Made by a program: the position numbers and the translations under genes. A stretch of 64,000 nucleotides of DNA from an uncultured Bacteroidales bacterium (GTDB lineage: Bacteria; Bacteroidota; Bacteroidia; Bacteroidales; Porphyromonadaceae), in assembly GCA_902489445.1 (NCBI GenBank), contig CABTZX010000001.1, forward strand, positions 1-64,000, given 5' to 3'. The notes below the pieces were generated by a model. That model saw only the letters and a list, made by a program, of their open reading frames with translations, did no database searches and was not told the origin of the DNA. Each line of letters starts with the position of its first letter. The stretch's first letter is position 1. Shown piece by piece: positions 41,014-50,085 of the stretch.

Positions 41014-41514
41014 TTAGAATGTAGGACAGTTCAGAATTGGGCAACTTATATAGCTTTTCCTGCGTTTGGCAAGGAAGTTACGCATAAAATCCTTGCGCGC
41101 ATCGTCCAGCTTCAGTAGTTTTTCGGGCGAAAGCAATTGGGCAAGAGCCACCTCAGTCTTATAGGAGAGCGCGGCATCCTGCTCACGTGTTTTCTGCAAC
41201 AGAGCGTAATACTCCATAACCTCACTTTGGGTTAGCTTCTGCTTTTTCTTGAGTGCTTTACGTTGCTCCAATACCTTTTCCCATAATGCAGCGCGCTCCA
41301 CATCCCATTTGTTCAGAATTGCGGCAACATCCTCACTCTCTTGATTGGTCAGACCAAGCTCTTTTTGGATGAATTCGCGCCTATCTTCTAGTAATTCCTT
41401 ACGCTCGTACGCCCCACCAACACCGTGCCGTAAGCAATGTTGTGCGGAGAGTGGTGCCAATCCTGCCATAATCCATAGAACAGCAGTAACGAAACGAATA
41501 ATATAATTCTTCAT
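41014..41514 (-). CDS. Periplasmic helical protein, likely ECF-sigma-associated
   Basis: 166 aa. Signal peptide (residues 1-25, ending APLSAQ), then a largely helical, charged protein (ERKELLEDRREFIQKELGLTNQESEDVAAIL, EKVLEQRKALKKKQKLTQSEVMEYYALL) resembling the Spy/CpxP-like proteins annotated in Bacteroidota as sensors of ECF-type sigma factors. The LT-x-x-E repeats (LTNQESE, LTQSEV) support a Spy-like pattern. It follows the anti-sigma-like gene by 24 bases. Confidence 0.65.
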   Translation of the reverse strand: MKNYIIRFVTAVLWIMAGLAPLSAQHCLRHGVGGAYERKELLEDRREFIQKELGLTNQESEDVAAILNKWDVERAALWEKVLEQRKALKKKQKLTQSEVMEYYALLQKTREQDAALSYKTEVALAQLLSPEKLLKLDDARKDFMRNFLAKRRKSYISCPILNCPTF

Positions 41515-41538
41515 ATTCGGATGGTAATCAGATGGTTG

Positions 41539-41967
41539 TTATGGTTCTAAGTAGACTTCATCGAGCCAATCTTCATCAAGAATGCGATCGGCTGCATAGA
41601 CGGAGTAAAGCTCGGCAAAGTCACTCTCGGCTGTTTGGGTAGAGGTTTTAGGCGTATTTTCTTCGGCGCATACCGAAATCTTCGTTTCCTTTTCGGCAAG
41701 ATCGTTACGAACCAACCGAAGCATACGCACAGAACCAATAACCACAACGAAAGTAGCTGCCATATAAAGGTAAGGACGCAGTACAAGCGATAAGCGACTT
41801 ATGCGGGGAACAGATTGTTGTTCCTGCACTTCAACCTGAGGCTCGTTGGCGATGCGTGCTTCCATTTGCGCTTTCAGATCGGTAAAGTAGCCGTCCGGCA
41901 CTCGGTATGCCCGGCGGCAACTCTCTCCGGAGGGTATTGGGCTGGCTTTATTTCCTTTTGTAGTCAT
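41539..41967 (-). CDS. Anti-sigma-like single-pass membrane protein
   Basis: 142 aa. A short cytoplasmic part has the motif YRVPDGYFTDLKAQM, which recurs in Bacteroidota genes directly following ECF sigma genes. It is followed by one membrane helix (LYMAATFVVVIGSVRML, about residues 67-83) and an acidic C-terminal part (DFAELYSVYAADRILDEDWLDEVYLEP). It plausibly sequesters a sigma factor. The only ECF sigma factor in view is 2.4 kb away in the opposite orientation. Confidence 0.65.
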   Translation of the reverse strand: MTTKGNKASPIPSGESCRRAYRVPDGYFTDLKAQMEARIANEPQVEVQEQQSVPRISRLSLVLRPYLYMAATFVVVIGSVRMLRLVRNDLAEKETKISVCAEENTPKTSTQTAESDFAELYSVYAADRILDEDWLDEVYLEP

Positions 41968-42200
41968 ACATCACTCGGATTGCACTTTTGCTTAGGTTCA
42001 ATCCTTCTATTCTAATAAGAGTGCAAAAGAAGCAAAGGTTTAATCAAACGGAAGCCTTTTGTTTCCTTTCAATGATATGAGGAGCTCCTACAGATGTCTG
42101 TCTTGCATAATTCATTCGCTGTATCAACGTCGGGCAGAGGTCGCTCAATATACATCCGTTTGTAAAAGACTATTTTTCCGCCTAAGGTTCATCGGGGCCA

Positions 42201-42282
42201 AAAGGTATATACCTTTTCAGTGAAAGGTATATAAGTTTCGTTTCAAAGGTATATAGGTATCATCCGATAGTTATATAGCTTT
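42201..42282. repeat. Tetrad array 4 (TATATA type)
   Basis: Units at 42201-42216 (perfect AAAGGTATATACCTTT), 42223-42238, 42245-42260 and 42267-42282, with spacers tcagtg, cgtttc and catccg. It lies between divergent genes, so it cannot serve only as a terminator. Confidence 0.95.
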
Positions 42283-42321
42283 CGGCAAGTGAAAACTATA
42301 GGTAGTTTCAGTCGGAATCGT

Positions 42322-42329
42322 TATCTTTG
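42322..42329 (+). promoter_or_regulatory. Candidate promoter of sodB
   Basis: TATCTTTG on the plus strand about 50 bases upstream of the sodB ATG, and 40 bases after tetrad array 4. No -33 match is visible. Confidence 0.55.
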
Positions 42330-42378
42330 TTGGAAGTAATGTGTAAGGAAACGAATAATCATTAACTAAAAGACCATT

Positions 42379-42975
42379 ATGACACACAAACTAATCGAAT
42401 TACCGTACAAAGCAGGTGCTTTGGCTCCTGTTATCAGTGAGGAAACTATTAACTATCACCACGGAAAGCACCTAAAAGGGTACGTGGATACATTGAATAA
42501 GCTGATCGCCGGTACCGAGTTCGAATCCATGTCGTTGGGCGAAATCGTAAAGAAGGCAGAAGGCAAAATGTACAATCAAGCAGGTCAGGTACTGAACCAT
42601 AACCTCTATTTCTTGCAGTTCTGCGGAGAAAAGGGCGGAGGCAAACCATCCGGTAAGTTGGCGGAAGCCATTAATAAGAAGTGGGGTAGCTTCGAACAGT
42701 TCCAACAGGCTATGAATGATGCCTCAACGGGGCTATTCGGAAGCGGTTGGGCATGGCTCGCTGCAGACGAAAAGGGCGAACTCTCGATTGAATCGATGCC
42801 TAATGCCGGTAATCCCTATCGTGCGGGGCTCAATCCGCTGCTCTGCTTTGACGTATGGGAACATGCCTACTACCTGAGCTATCAGAACCGCCGTGCTGAT
42901 CACGTTAAGGATCTGTGGAGCATTGTTCGCTGGGACGTGATCGAAAAACGATACGAAGAACGCCCCAAGTACTAA
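42379..42975 (+). CDS. sodB: Superoxide dismutase (Fe/Mn)
   Basis: 198 aa, no signal peptide, cytoplasmic. Metal ligands fit the family: His27 in YHHGKH, His74 in LNHNLYF, and Asp and His in CFDVWEHAYY (near 157 and 161). GSGWAWLAADEKG and NAGNPYRAGLNPLL are also typical. It closely resembles the P. gingivalis enzyme as I recall it, which works with iron or manganese. It protects an anaerobe from superoxide. Monocistronic, with a promoter and a downstream hairpin. Confidence 0.95.
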   Translation: MTHKLIELPYKAGALAPVISEETINYHHGKHLKGYVDTLNKLIAGTEFESMSLGEIVKKAEGKMYNQAGQVLNHNLYFLQFCGEKGGGKPSGKLAEAINKKWGSFEQFQQAMNDASTGLFGSGWAWLAADEKGELSIESMPNAGNPYRAGLNPLLCFDVWEHAYYLSYQNRRADHVKDLWSIVRWDVIEKRYEERPKY

Positions 42976-43056
42976 CATTGCGTAAAGCGCGGCGAGCAGC
43001 ATCGCGCTGAAACTGCGCTGCAACCTTCGGAAAAGCTAACCGAAGAAAGACCGAAC

Positions 43057-43088
43057 GACGGGTGAGGGAATCAATTCCCCCACCCGTC
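43057..43088 (+). terminator. Hairpin downstream of sodB
   Basis: GACGGGTG (43057-43064) pairs with CACCCGTC (43081-43088 region), and GGGAAT with ATTCCC inside, with a 2-base loop. It is followed by TTCCCTTAA, a weak T tract. Confidence 0.6.
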
Positions 43089-43237
43089 TTCCCTTAAATG
43101 CTGTTCTATTAGGCTCGCGAGCAGGTCTGATAGACTGTAGACGTTTCACGTCGCTTTTCTTGCAGTTGCTACGCTTCTCGTTAATGAGATATAGAGGAAT
43201 GAGGGGTGGTTTTCCGTTAGTAATCGCAAGAAAGCAG

Positions 43238-43245
43238 TAATTTTG
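43238..43245 (+). promoter_or_regulatory. Candidate promoter of parC
   Basis: TAATTTTG on the plus strand (TAnnTTTG). Initiation near 43252 places the start of transcription after the TTG at 43243 but before the ATG at 43270, which decides the parC start. Confidence 0.5.
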
Positions 43246-43269
43246 CGAGGAAACAGGTATCATACGTAT

Positions 43270-45903
43270 ATGACGGACGAACAAGACAATATGGGGCTAT
43301 TTAACGAGCAAAACGGAGAATCAAGCGGAGAATCAAACGAAGAACAGTTGCATTCCGCGCAAAAGAGCGAAATGGAAGGTGATTCGATAGTGGGCGAACC
43401 TATGGCACACTCAGAAGCAACTCTGCCTGCTGACGAGGATATCAAAACGCTGCCGGGAATGTATCGTACGTGGTTCTTGGATTATGCTTCCTATGTAATC
43501 CTTGAGCGCGCTATACCCCATATTGAGGATGGCCTTAAACCGGTGCAGCGGCGCGTCTTATACGCGATGCATCTCTTTGAGAATGGTCATTTGCATAAAG
43601 TCGCTAAGATAGTAGGGCAAACGATGGCGTATCATCCGCATGGAGATGCTTCCATTAACGATGCTCTGGTACAACTCGGTCAGAAAGGATTACTTATTGA
43701 TACGCAGGGAAACTGGGGGAATATCCTCACCGGAGATGAAGCTGCCGCCGGACGATACATCGAAGCAAAGCTGTCGTCCTTTGCGCTGGAAGTGGCTTTT
43801 GACGATAATATTACTGAGATGCGCCCAACTTATGATGCTACTGCCGAGGAACCTGTTTATCTGCCGGTACGCTTTCCGCTCCTTTTGGCACAAGGAGCCG
43901 AGGGAATTGCCGTAGGTCTTTCGTCCAAAATATATCCGCATAATCCCAAGGAACTTTTGGAAGCTGCAATTGCCTATTTGGAAGGTAAAGAGTTTGAGCT
44001 GTATCCTGACTTTCCCACCGGTGGATTGCTTGATGTAGATCGCTATAATGATGGTCGGCGTGGGGGGCAAATGAAGAGCCGTGCGCGTATAGAACGTATC
44101 GGAGATCGGGTGCTGAGTATCACTTCGCTTCCGTACGGTAAAACAACGGCAATGCTGATTGATTCGATTTTACGTGCCAACGACAAGGGACAGATCAAGG
44201 TAAAACATATAGACGATATGACGGCCCAGGAGGCGGATATACGCATTCAGCTACCGCAAGGCGTTTCCACGGATAAAACAATTGACGGATTATATGCCTT
44301 TACCGATTGCGAAGTATCCTTAGCACCCAATGCTTGCGTGATACAGGATGGAAAGCCGGCATTCCTCGGTGTATCGGATCTTTTGAAGCATAGTGCCGAT
44401 AGAACCGTCGAATTACTGAAAGCTGAATTGGAACATCGGCTACACGAATTGCGCGAAGGGCATGTAGCGGCCTCATTGGAACGGATCTTTATTGAAGAAC
44501 GCATCTATAAGGAACAGCCCTTTGAAGAGGCTTCTAACGAAAAAGAAGCCTTGGATTATGTTGAAAAACGTATTCTGGCGTTGCCCGGGCTCACTTTTGT
44601 GCGAGCCATTAAACGTGAAGATCTGAAACGTCTTTTGGAAATAAAGATGGCGCGCATTCTTCGTTTTAACCGAGCGGCTCACGATAAGAAGATTGCCCGA
44701 ATCGAACAAGAGATGGCACAGCTCGCAGATAATATTGAGCATATTGTAGCCTATACGATTGCCTATTACAAACGTTTGATTGAGGAACACTTTGCAGACT
44801 GGCAACGGAAAACAACTTTGGCACGCTTTTCCAATATAGAGGCAACCAAAGTGATAGAAGCTACCGAACGTCTCTTTTGGGATGCTGAGGGCGGTTTTGC
44901 CGGTACTCAGATTAAGAACGGAACCTTTGTAACAGAATGTTCGCTATTAGACGATATGATCGTTTTCTTCCGGGATGGAACTTATCTTATTACTAAAATT
45001 GAGGAGAAGAAGTTTTTAGGCAAAAAGGAGGTTATTCATATTGATCGGTATATACGTAATGATAAGCGAACCATTTATAATGTAATTTATCGTAGTGGAA
45101 CACAGGGCCCTTGTTTCATAAAACGATTCTACGTTACCGGGATGGTTCGCGATAAAGAATATAATTTAACTACCGGAAAGGCAGGCTCGAAGGTGCTTTA
45201 CTTTACTGCCAATCCCAATGGAGAAGCTGAAACCGTGCGCATAACTCTTAAGCAACAACTGAGAATGCGTAACTTGGTTTTCGAAAAAGATTTCAGCGAA
45301 ATACTCATTAAAGGGCGAACGAGTAGAGGAAATTTGGTAACTCGAGCCACGATTCAGCGTATTTTGCTTAAAGAAAAAGGTGCATCTACGCTGGGCGGTC
45401 GTAAGGTTTGGTTCGATAAGGACGTGCTTCGCATAAACTTTAACGAACAAGGCACTTTGTTGGGCGAATTTGAGGCAGAGGACAAATTATTGGTTGTGTG
45501 CAAAAGTGGCTTGTACTTTACGGCAGAAGTGGATGAAAGCGTTCATTTCCCGGCAGATTTGCTCTGTGTAGAGCGTTTTGATCCCAATAAGGTATGGAGT
45601 GCCGTCTACAGAGAAGGTGAGCAGGGATATGTATACTTAAAGCGTTTTCAGTTTACGGATCGCGAAAAACCTCTACAACTGCAAGGCGAAGGCAACAAAC
45701 TGATGCAGCTGAGCGATGCGGCATCTGCATCCCTTGTAATTCGTTATGGTGGTAAGGACGAGCATAGACCCGAGGATCAGGAATCAATAGTTGATTTTGT
45801 TGGAGTAAAAGGCATAGGCGCCAAAGGGAAACGACTTACAACACGTGAGGTTTCTGAAGTAGAAGTAGTTGAAAACGAGGAAGAAGAATCTACAGGAGAA
45901 TGA
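43270..45903 (+). CDS. parC: Topoisomerase IV subunit A (ParC-like)
   Basis: About 877 aa. An acidic N-terminal extension of about 55 residues (Glu/Ser-rich) precedes the type IIA core: YASYVILERAIPHIEDGLKPVQRRVLYAM, then GQTMAYHPHGDASINDALVQLGQ and the breakage-reunion Tyr in AAAGRYIEAKLS (near residue 160). The C-terminal part lacks an obvious gyrase GyrA-box, and the overall pattern fits the Bacteroidota ParC rather than GyrA. With ParE it would decatenate daughter chromosomes. Its stop overlaps the next gene by four bases (ATGA). Confidence 0.9.
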   Translation: MTDEQDNMGLFNEQNGESSGESNEEQLHSAQKSEMEGDSIVGEPMAHSEATLPADEDIKTLPGMYRTWFLDYASYVILERAIPHIEDGLKPVQRRVLYAMHLFENGHLHKVAKIVGQTMAYHPHGDASINDALVQLGQKGLLIDTQGNWGNILTGDEAAAGRYIEAKLSSFALEVAFDDNITEMRPTYDATAEEPVYLPVRFPLLLAQGAEGIAVGLSSKIYPHNPKELLEAAIAYLEGKEFELYPDFPTGGLLDVDRYNDGRRGGQMKSRARIERIGDRVLSITSLPYGKTTAMLIDSILRANDKGQIKVKHIDDMTAQEADIRIQLPQGVSTDKTIDGLYAFTDCEVSLAPNACVIQDGKPAFLGVSDLLKHSADRTVELLKAELEHRLHELREGHVAASLERIFIEERIYKEQPFEEASNEKEALDYVEKRILALPGLTFVRAIKREDLKRLLEIKMARILRFNRAAHDKKIARIEQEMAQLADNIEHIVAYTIAYYKRLIEEHFADWQRKTTLARFSNIEATKVIEATERLFWDAEGGFAGTQIKNGTFVTECSLLDDMIVFFRDGTYLITKIEEKKFLGKKEVIHIDRYIRNDKRTIYNVIYRSGTQGPCFIKRFYVTGMVRDKEYNLTTGKAGSKVLYFTANPNGEAETVRITLKQQLRMRNLVFEKDFSEILIKGRTSRGNLVTRATIQRILLKEKGASTLGGRKVWFDKDVLRINFNEQGTLLGEFEAEDKLLVVCKSGLYFTAEVDESVHFPADLLCVERFDPNKVWSAVYREGEQGYVYLKRFQFTDREKPLQLQGEGNKLMQLSDAASASLVIRYGGKDEHRPEDQESIVDFVGVKGIGAKGKRLTTREVSEVEVVENEEEESTGE

Positions 45904-46766
45904 AACGTATTATCTGTATAGTTGCCGTTCTATTTACCTTTGTACAGGTGGCATTTGCCCAGGAGAACGCATCGCTTCCTCCGAGCAACTACCTCTCTTT
46001 CAAAGCAGGAATAGGGGGAACGGTTATCACGGACGAATGGCTCAGTCCGCTTAGGTATGGAGGAACCGCCTATACGCTATCGGGTGAGGGCGAGTTTCCG
46101 TTTACCCATAAAGGGCAATGGATGCTTCGTATGGATAGCTATTTCCAGTATTCAAATACATTAAATCCGGCACAAAATGCCTCCATTAGCTACTTTCGTG
46201 GGGAATTCCATCCTGAAGCTATGGTACGTTTCGCTTTGCCCTACGGATTCCGTTTGGGGGTTGGCCCCGGCATACGTATTGCCGGAGGAGCGCGGATCCA
46301 TTCGCGTAACGGTAATAATCCCGCATCTTTTGATGCCAAAGCGGACATAACGGCGGGAGTATTGCTGGGCTGGCGCGTTCCTTCTCCTAAATGGCCCATA
46401 GCACTTCGTCTATATGCTAATATCAATACCATAGGGGTTGCCAACCGAATCGGATACGCAGAAAGCTATTATGAGCAGTTTTATGTAGACGGGGGATTTG
46501 TGCGCTCGGCTCTGTGTACACATTGGGGCAATCAGCTCCAATCCACGCTATCGTTTACCGTTGACGTACCGCTTTGGAATGCCATTACGTTGCAAGCCGG
46601 CTATAGGTTCGATGCGGATGCGGCACGAATTAGTTCGCGCAGAAGGATTATGACAACTCACACCGGATTCGTGGGAATTTCCTTTGAAACCCTCTGGCTA
46701 CGAGGCCGGAGAGCCACAACCTCAGATAAAGCAAAATCGTTTTTGTTTGGAAACGTAGCACTATGA
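45900..46766 (+). CDS. Outer-membrane-type protein downstream of parC (probable DUF3316)
   Basis: 288 aa. Signal peptide (residues 1-20, ending AFAQ), then a beta-rich sequence with alternating aromatic strands (YLSFKAGIGGTVITDEWLS, MLRMDSYFQYSN, YGFRLGVGPGIRIAGGARI, TLQAGYRFDADAA). It is compatible with an outer membrane beta-barrel. In related genomes a DUF3316 protein follows parC, and I think this is that family, but the link is tentative. It overlaps parC and the S41 gene by four bases each, so the three are coupled. Confidence 0.7.
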   Translation: MKRIICIVAVLFTFVQVAFAQENASLPPSNYLSFKAGIGGTVITDEWLSPLRYGGTAYTLSGEGEFPFTHKGQWMLRMDSYFQYSNTLNPAQNASISYFRGEFHPEAMVRFALPYGFRLGVGPGIRIAGGARIHSRNGNNPASFDAKADITAGVLLGWRVPSPKWPIALRLYANINTIGVANRIGYAESYYEQFYVDGGFVRSALCTHWGNQLQSTLSFTVDVPLWNAITLQAGYRFDADAARISSRRRIMTTHTGFVGISFETLWLRGRRATTSDKAKSFLFGNVAL

Positions 46767-47812
46767 TCAAGAACATAAAACAACTCATTTTCGGTATTCT
46801 GCTCCTTGTTGCACTCGCATCCTGCTCTACTGAAGGCGATTACAACAGGGATGCCGGAACAAACTATCGCGCTCTATGGCGAGTTTTGGACGAAGGTTAT
46901 TGTTACTTTGATCAGAAACTTCCCAAGGATAGTACTTGGAGCGATATGTACGATAAGTACCTACCACTTGTGCAAAAAGCAAAGAATGACGATGATCTAT
47001 TTGATGCTATGGCGCTCTTAGTAAACGAGTTGAAGGACGGGCATGTCAATTTGATTACACCTTTTGATGTGAGTCGTTACAAAGGATGGTACAAAAATCA
47101 CCCTGCCAATATCGATTACAAGGTGCGCAACCTATATTTGGGCGAGGATTACCGCACCGCTTCCGGCATCGCTTATAACAAGATTTTGTACAATGGCCAT
47201 TCGCGCGATAAAATAGGGCTGATGGTCTATTCCTCTTTCTCTTCTCCCATCGGAGCCGGCAATATAGCCCATGTATTCCTTCGCTTTAAGGATTGCAAGG
47301 GAATTATATTGGATGTGCGGGATAATGGTGGGGGAAATGTGGCTTATGCCGAGTTGCTTGCGTCACATTTTGCTGAAGAGCACACGCCGGTGGGTTATAT
47401 GCGCTATAAGACCGGAAAGGGGCATAACGATTTTTCGGAACGGTATGAACTATCGATAGATACGCTTAAGCAGAGCATTCGTTGGCTTCGTCCGGTCGTG
47501 GTGCTTACGAACAGGGGAATGTATAGTGCAGCTAACGATTTTGCTCTTTATATGAAGGCAATGCCCTATGCAACTCTGTTGGGTGATACTACCGGAGGTG
47601 GAGGCGGTCTACCACGTTCGAGCGAACTTCCCAACGGATGGGCTGTACGTTACTCTTCAAGTGTAACCACTGATTTGGACGATAAACATATTGAGTTCGG
47701 CGTGGCTCCGGATAAGGTGATCCTCTTGAAGGATGAAGACGTTGCAGCCGGCAAAGATACTTTAATAGAAGAAGCTATCCGGCTTATTAAAAGTCAGTAC
47801 ATCAAGCAATAA
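46763..47812 (+). CDS. S41-family peptidase lipoprotein
   Basis: 349 aa. Lipobox LASC (Cys near residue 20) marks it as a lipoprotein. The S41 (tail-specific protease) fold shows LKDGHVNL near 92, GIILDVRDNGGGNVAYAELL near 180 and the nucleophile Ser in RGMYSAANDFALYMK near 255, followed by LLGDTTGGGGGLP near 274. SAANDF replaces the commoner SAAEDF. It has no PDZ domain, which is usual for this subtype. Its substrate is unknown; it is probably attached to the inner or outer membrane and works in the periplasm or on the surface. Confidence 0.88.
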   Translation: MIKNIKQLIFGILLLVALASCSTEGDYNRDAGTNYRALWRVLDEGYCYFDQKLPKDSTWSDMYDKYLPLVQKAKNDDDLFDAMALLVNELKDGHVNLITPFDVSRYKGWYKNHPANIDYKVRNLYLGEDYRTASGIAYNKILYNGHSRDKIGLMVYSSFSSPIGAGNIAHVFLRFKDCKGIILDVRDNGGGNVAYAELLASHFAEEHTPVGYMRYKTGKGHNDFSERYELSIDTLKQSIRWLRPVVVLTNRGMYSAANDFALYMKAMPYATLLGDTTGGGGGLPRSSELPNGWAVRYSSSVTTDLDDKHIEFGVAPDKVILLKDEDVAAGKDTLIEEAIRLIKSQYIKQ

Positions 47813-47868
47813 AGTCAGTGCAAATGTATCGTATTGCTTCTGCTTAGGATACTCGAAGCATTGCGGAA

Positions 47869-47950
47869 AAAGGTATATACATATCAAACGAAAGGTATAT
47901 ACCTTTTGCTCTAAACATCTATACCTATTGAGTGAAAGGTATAGATGTTT
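47869..47950. repeat. Tetrad array 5 (TATATA/TATAGA type)
   Basis: Units at 47869-47884, 47891-47906 (perfect AAAGGTATATACCTTT), 47913-47928 (AAACATCTATACCTAT, identical to unit one of array 3) and 47935-47950, with spacers caaacg, tgctct and tgagtg. It lies between two plus-strand genes, after the S41 stop. Confidence 0.95.
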
Positions 47951-48028
47951 TTCCGAGTAGTGTACAGGTATGCTTCGGAAGTTCCCGATTGGCTATGGAA
48001 ACCCATACCGGCACATCGGCAAAATAGC

Positions 48029-48036
48029 TACCTTTG
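48029..48036 (+). promoter_or_regulatory. Candidate promoter of nadE
   Basis: TACCTTTG on the plus strand, about 58 bases upstream of the nadE ATG. Confidence 0.55.
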
Positions 48037-48093
48037 CCAAAGAGAATTTAGGGTTGATCTCAACGGAGCATCCCAACAAGGTAGAAGGCGTGT

Positions 48094-50031
48094 ATGAAGC
48101 ATGGTTTTGTAAAGGTGGCGGCAGCCGTCCCTTATGTAAAAGTAGCCGATTGCTACTATAATGTGTCCCGCATAGCGGAGATGATTCGGAATGCGGATAA
48201 AGAGGGAGTTGAAATAATTCTTTTCCCGGAGCTTTCGGTTACCGGCTATACGGCAGGCGATCTGCTCCTACATCCTTTTCTTATAGAGGAAGCATATAAT
48301 GCGCTGCTTCAGTTGGTAGCAGAAACCGCTTCAACAGAGGTCCTCGCCATTGTTGGTATGCCTATCCGTGTAGAGGAAAAGCTCTTTAACAGCGCGGTTG
48401 TATTCCAGCAGGGGCACATATTGGGAGCTATTCCCAAAACCTACCTTCCCAATTACAGAGAGTTTCAGGAAAAGCGTTGGTTTTCGCCCAGTGAAGTGCT
48501 GCAGTACAAGAGGGTAGCGATAGGGGACGAAACGGTTCCGATAGGAAGAAATATCCTATTTAAGAGCGGTAAAGTGGGAATCGGCATTGAAATTTGTGAG
48601 GATATGTGGACGCCCTACACGCCCGGTACGCGCCTTGGGCTCTATGGAGCACACATCATCTTTAACTTAAGTGCCAGCAACGAAAACGTAGGAAAGCACA
48701 ATTATCTTCGTTCGCTTATAAGCGGTCTTTCCTCGCAAGGGCTGTACGGCTACGTATATGCCTCCAGCGGATACGGCGAAAGCTCTACCGATTTGGTATA
48801 CACCGGTAAGGCTTTTATTGCCGAAATAGGCAAAATAGTGGAGGAAATGCAACGCTTTGACTATTCAGAGCGAATGATTGTGAGCGATATTGACGTAACG
48901 CAGATCCAATCGGAACGGCTGACCAACAGCAGTTTTAAGAGTGCTGTATCGCACTTTACTCAGGAAGAAATTACGGAAATCCCGTTCCGCTTGCGTAAGC
49001 CGGAAGATTCTTTCCCCGTAAATCGTCCTATTCGGCGGAATCCCTTTCTCCCTGAAGGGGTTTCGGACGAAGTGAATTGTTCGGAAATGTTCGAAATTCA
49101 GGTGTGCGGTCTGGTACAAAGGCTTCGACATCTCGGATGCGAACATGCAGTTATCGGTATATCGGGTGGATTGGATTCAACGCTTGCTCTTTTGGTTACC
49201 GCAGCTGCCTTTGATAAGCTCGGGCTTTCTCGTAAGGGCATTATAGCCGTTACTATGCCAGGATTCGGAACATCGCACCGTACGCACGACAACGCACTCG
49301 CTCTTTGTGAGGAATTAGGGGTAACTTTTGAAGAAATTGATATTCGCGAGGCTTGCCTGCAGCAATATAAGGCTATCGGTCACGATGTATCGCAACACGA
49401 TACCACGTACGAGAATGTTCAAGCTCGGGAACGTACCGAAATACTGATGAATCTCGCCAATAAACATAAAGGAATTGTGGTGGGAACCGGTGACCTTTCC
49501 GAAATAGCCTTAGGGTGGTGTACATACAACGGCGACCATATGTCAATGTATAGTGTTAATGCTACCGTAACCAAAACCTGCGTTGCACTTATTGTTGGTT
49601 GGTATGCAAGTAGGGAAGCGCAAAGAGAACGCTTAGCGGCTACGCTTGCAGATATTGTGGCTACTCCTTACAGCCCGGAACTGCTCCCCGTTAAAGCCGG
49701 TGAAAATGAGATGATTCAGCCTACGGAACAGCTGATTGGTCCCTACGAATTGCACGACTTTTTCCTTTATCATATGATATACGGTAAGTCTAGTCCTGAA
49801 AAGGTTTTCTATTTGGCAAGTGTGGCGTTTGCCGAAAAGTACAATCAAGAGATAATAAAGACCACGATGAAGCAATTCGTAAAGCGCTTCTTCAGCCAGC
49901 AGTTCAAACGTAACTGTATGCCCGATGGCCCCAAGGTGGGTTGCATTAGCCTATCTCCACGCGGAGAATGGCGCATGCCCAGCGATGCCGTGGGAACAAT
50001 GTGGCTACGAGCAATTGATGCACTTAAATAG
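48094..50031 (+). CDS. nadE: Glutamine-dependent NAD+ synthetase
   Basis: 645 aa two-domain enzyme. The nitrilase-type amidase domain carries the triad Glu46 (FPELSVTGY), Lys near 113 (IPKTYLPNYREF) and Cys near 170 (GIEICEDMWTPY). The ATP pyrophosphatase domain has the P-loop GISGGLDSTLAL near 352, followed by GTGDLSEIALGWCTYNGDHMSMYSVN. It amidates nicotinate adenine dinucleotide to NAD+ with ammonia from glutamine. The product feeds NAD+ to, among others, the Rnf complex. Confidence 0.96.
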   Translation: MKHGFVKVAAAVPYVKVADCYYNVSRIAEMIRNADKEGVEIILFPELSVTGYTAGDLLLHPFLIEEAYNALLQLVAETASTEVLAIVGMPIRVEEKLFNSAVVFQQGHILGAIPKTYLPNYREFQEKRWFSPSEVLQYKRVAIGDETVPIGRNILFKSGKVGIGIEICEDMWTPYTPGTRLGLYGAHIIFNLSASNENVGKHNYLRSLISGLSSQGLYGYVYASSGYGESSTDLVYTGKAFIAEIGKIVEEMQRFDYSERMIVSDIDVTQIQSERLTNSSFKSAVSHFTQEEITEIPFRLRKPEDSFPVNRPIRRNPFLPEGVSDEVNCSEMFEIQVCGLVQRLRHLGCEHAVIGISGGLDSTLALLVTAAAFDKLGLSRKGIIAVTMPGFGTSHRTHDNALALCEELGVTFEEIDIREACLQQYKAIGHDVSQHDTTYENVQARERTEILMNLANKHKGIVVGTGDLSEIALGWCTYNGDHMSMYSVNATVTKTCVALIVGWYASREAQRERLAATLADIVATPYSPELLPVKAGENEMIQPTEQLIGPYELHDFFLYHMIYGKSSPEKVFYLASVAFAEKYNQEIIKTTMKQFVKRFFSQQFKRNCMPDGPKVGCISLSPRGEWRMPSDAVGTMWLRAIDALK

Positions 50032-50032
50032 C

Positions 50033-50040
50033 TATCTTTG
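50033..50040 (+). promoter_or_regulatory. Candidate promoter of the glycosyltransferase-pyrC pair
   Basis: TATCTTTG begins two bases after the nadE stop codon. Initiation near 50047 supports the ATG at 50086 as the start of the glycosyltransferase. Confidence 0.5.
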
Positions 50041-50085
50041 CAAGGGAAAAAGGGAAGAACCGATACTGATACAGATGGACAAACA

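Larger units (their letters stand above)
41968..42378. other. Divergent intergenic region before sodB
   Basis: About 410 bases without a gene. It holds tetrad array 4 and the sodB -7 element. The part next to the anti-sigma-like gene (41968-42195) shows nothing I can name. Confidence 0.75.
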
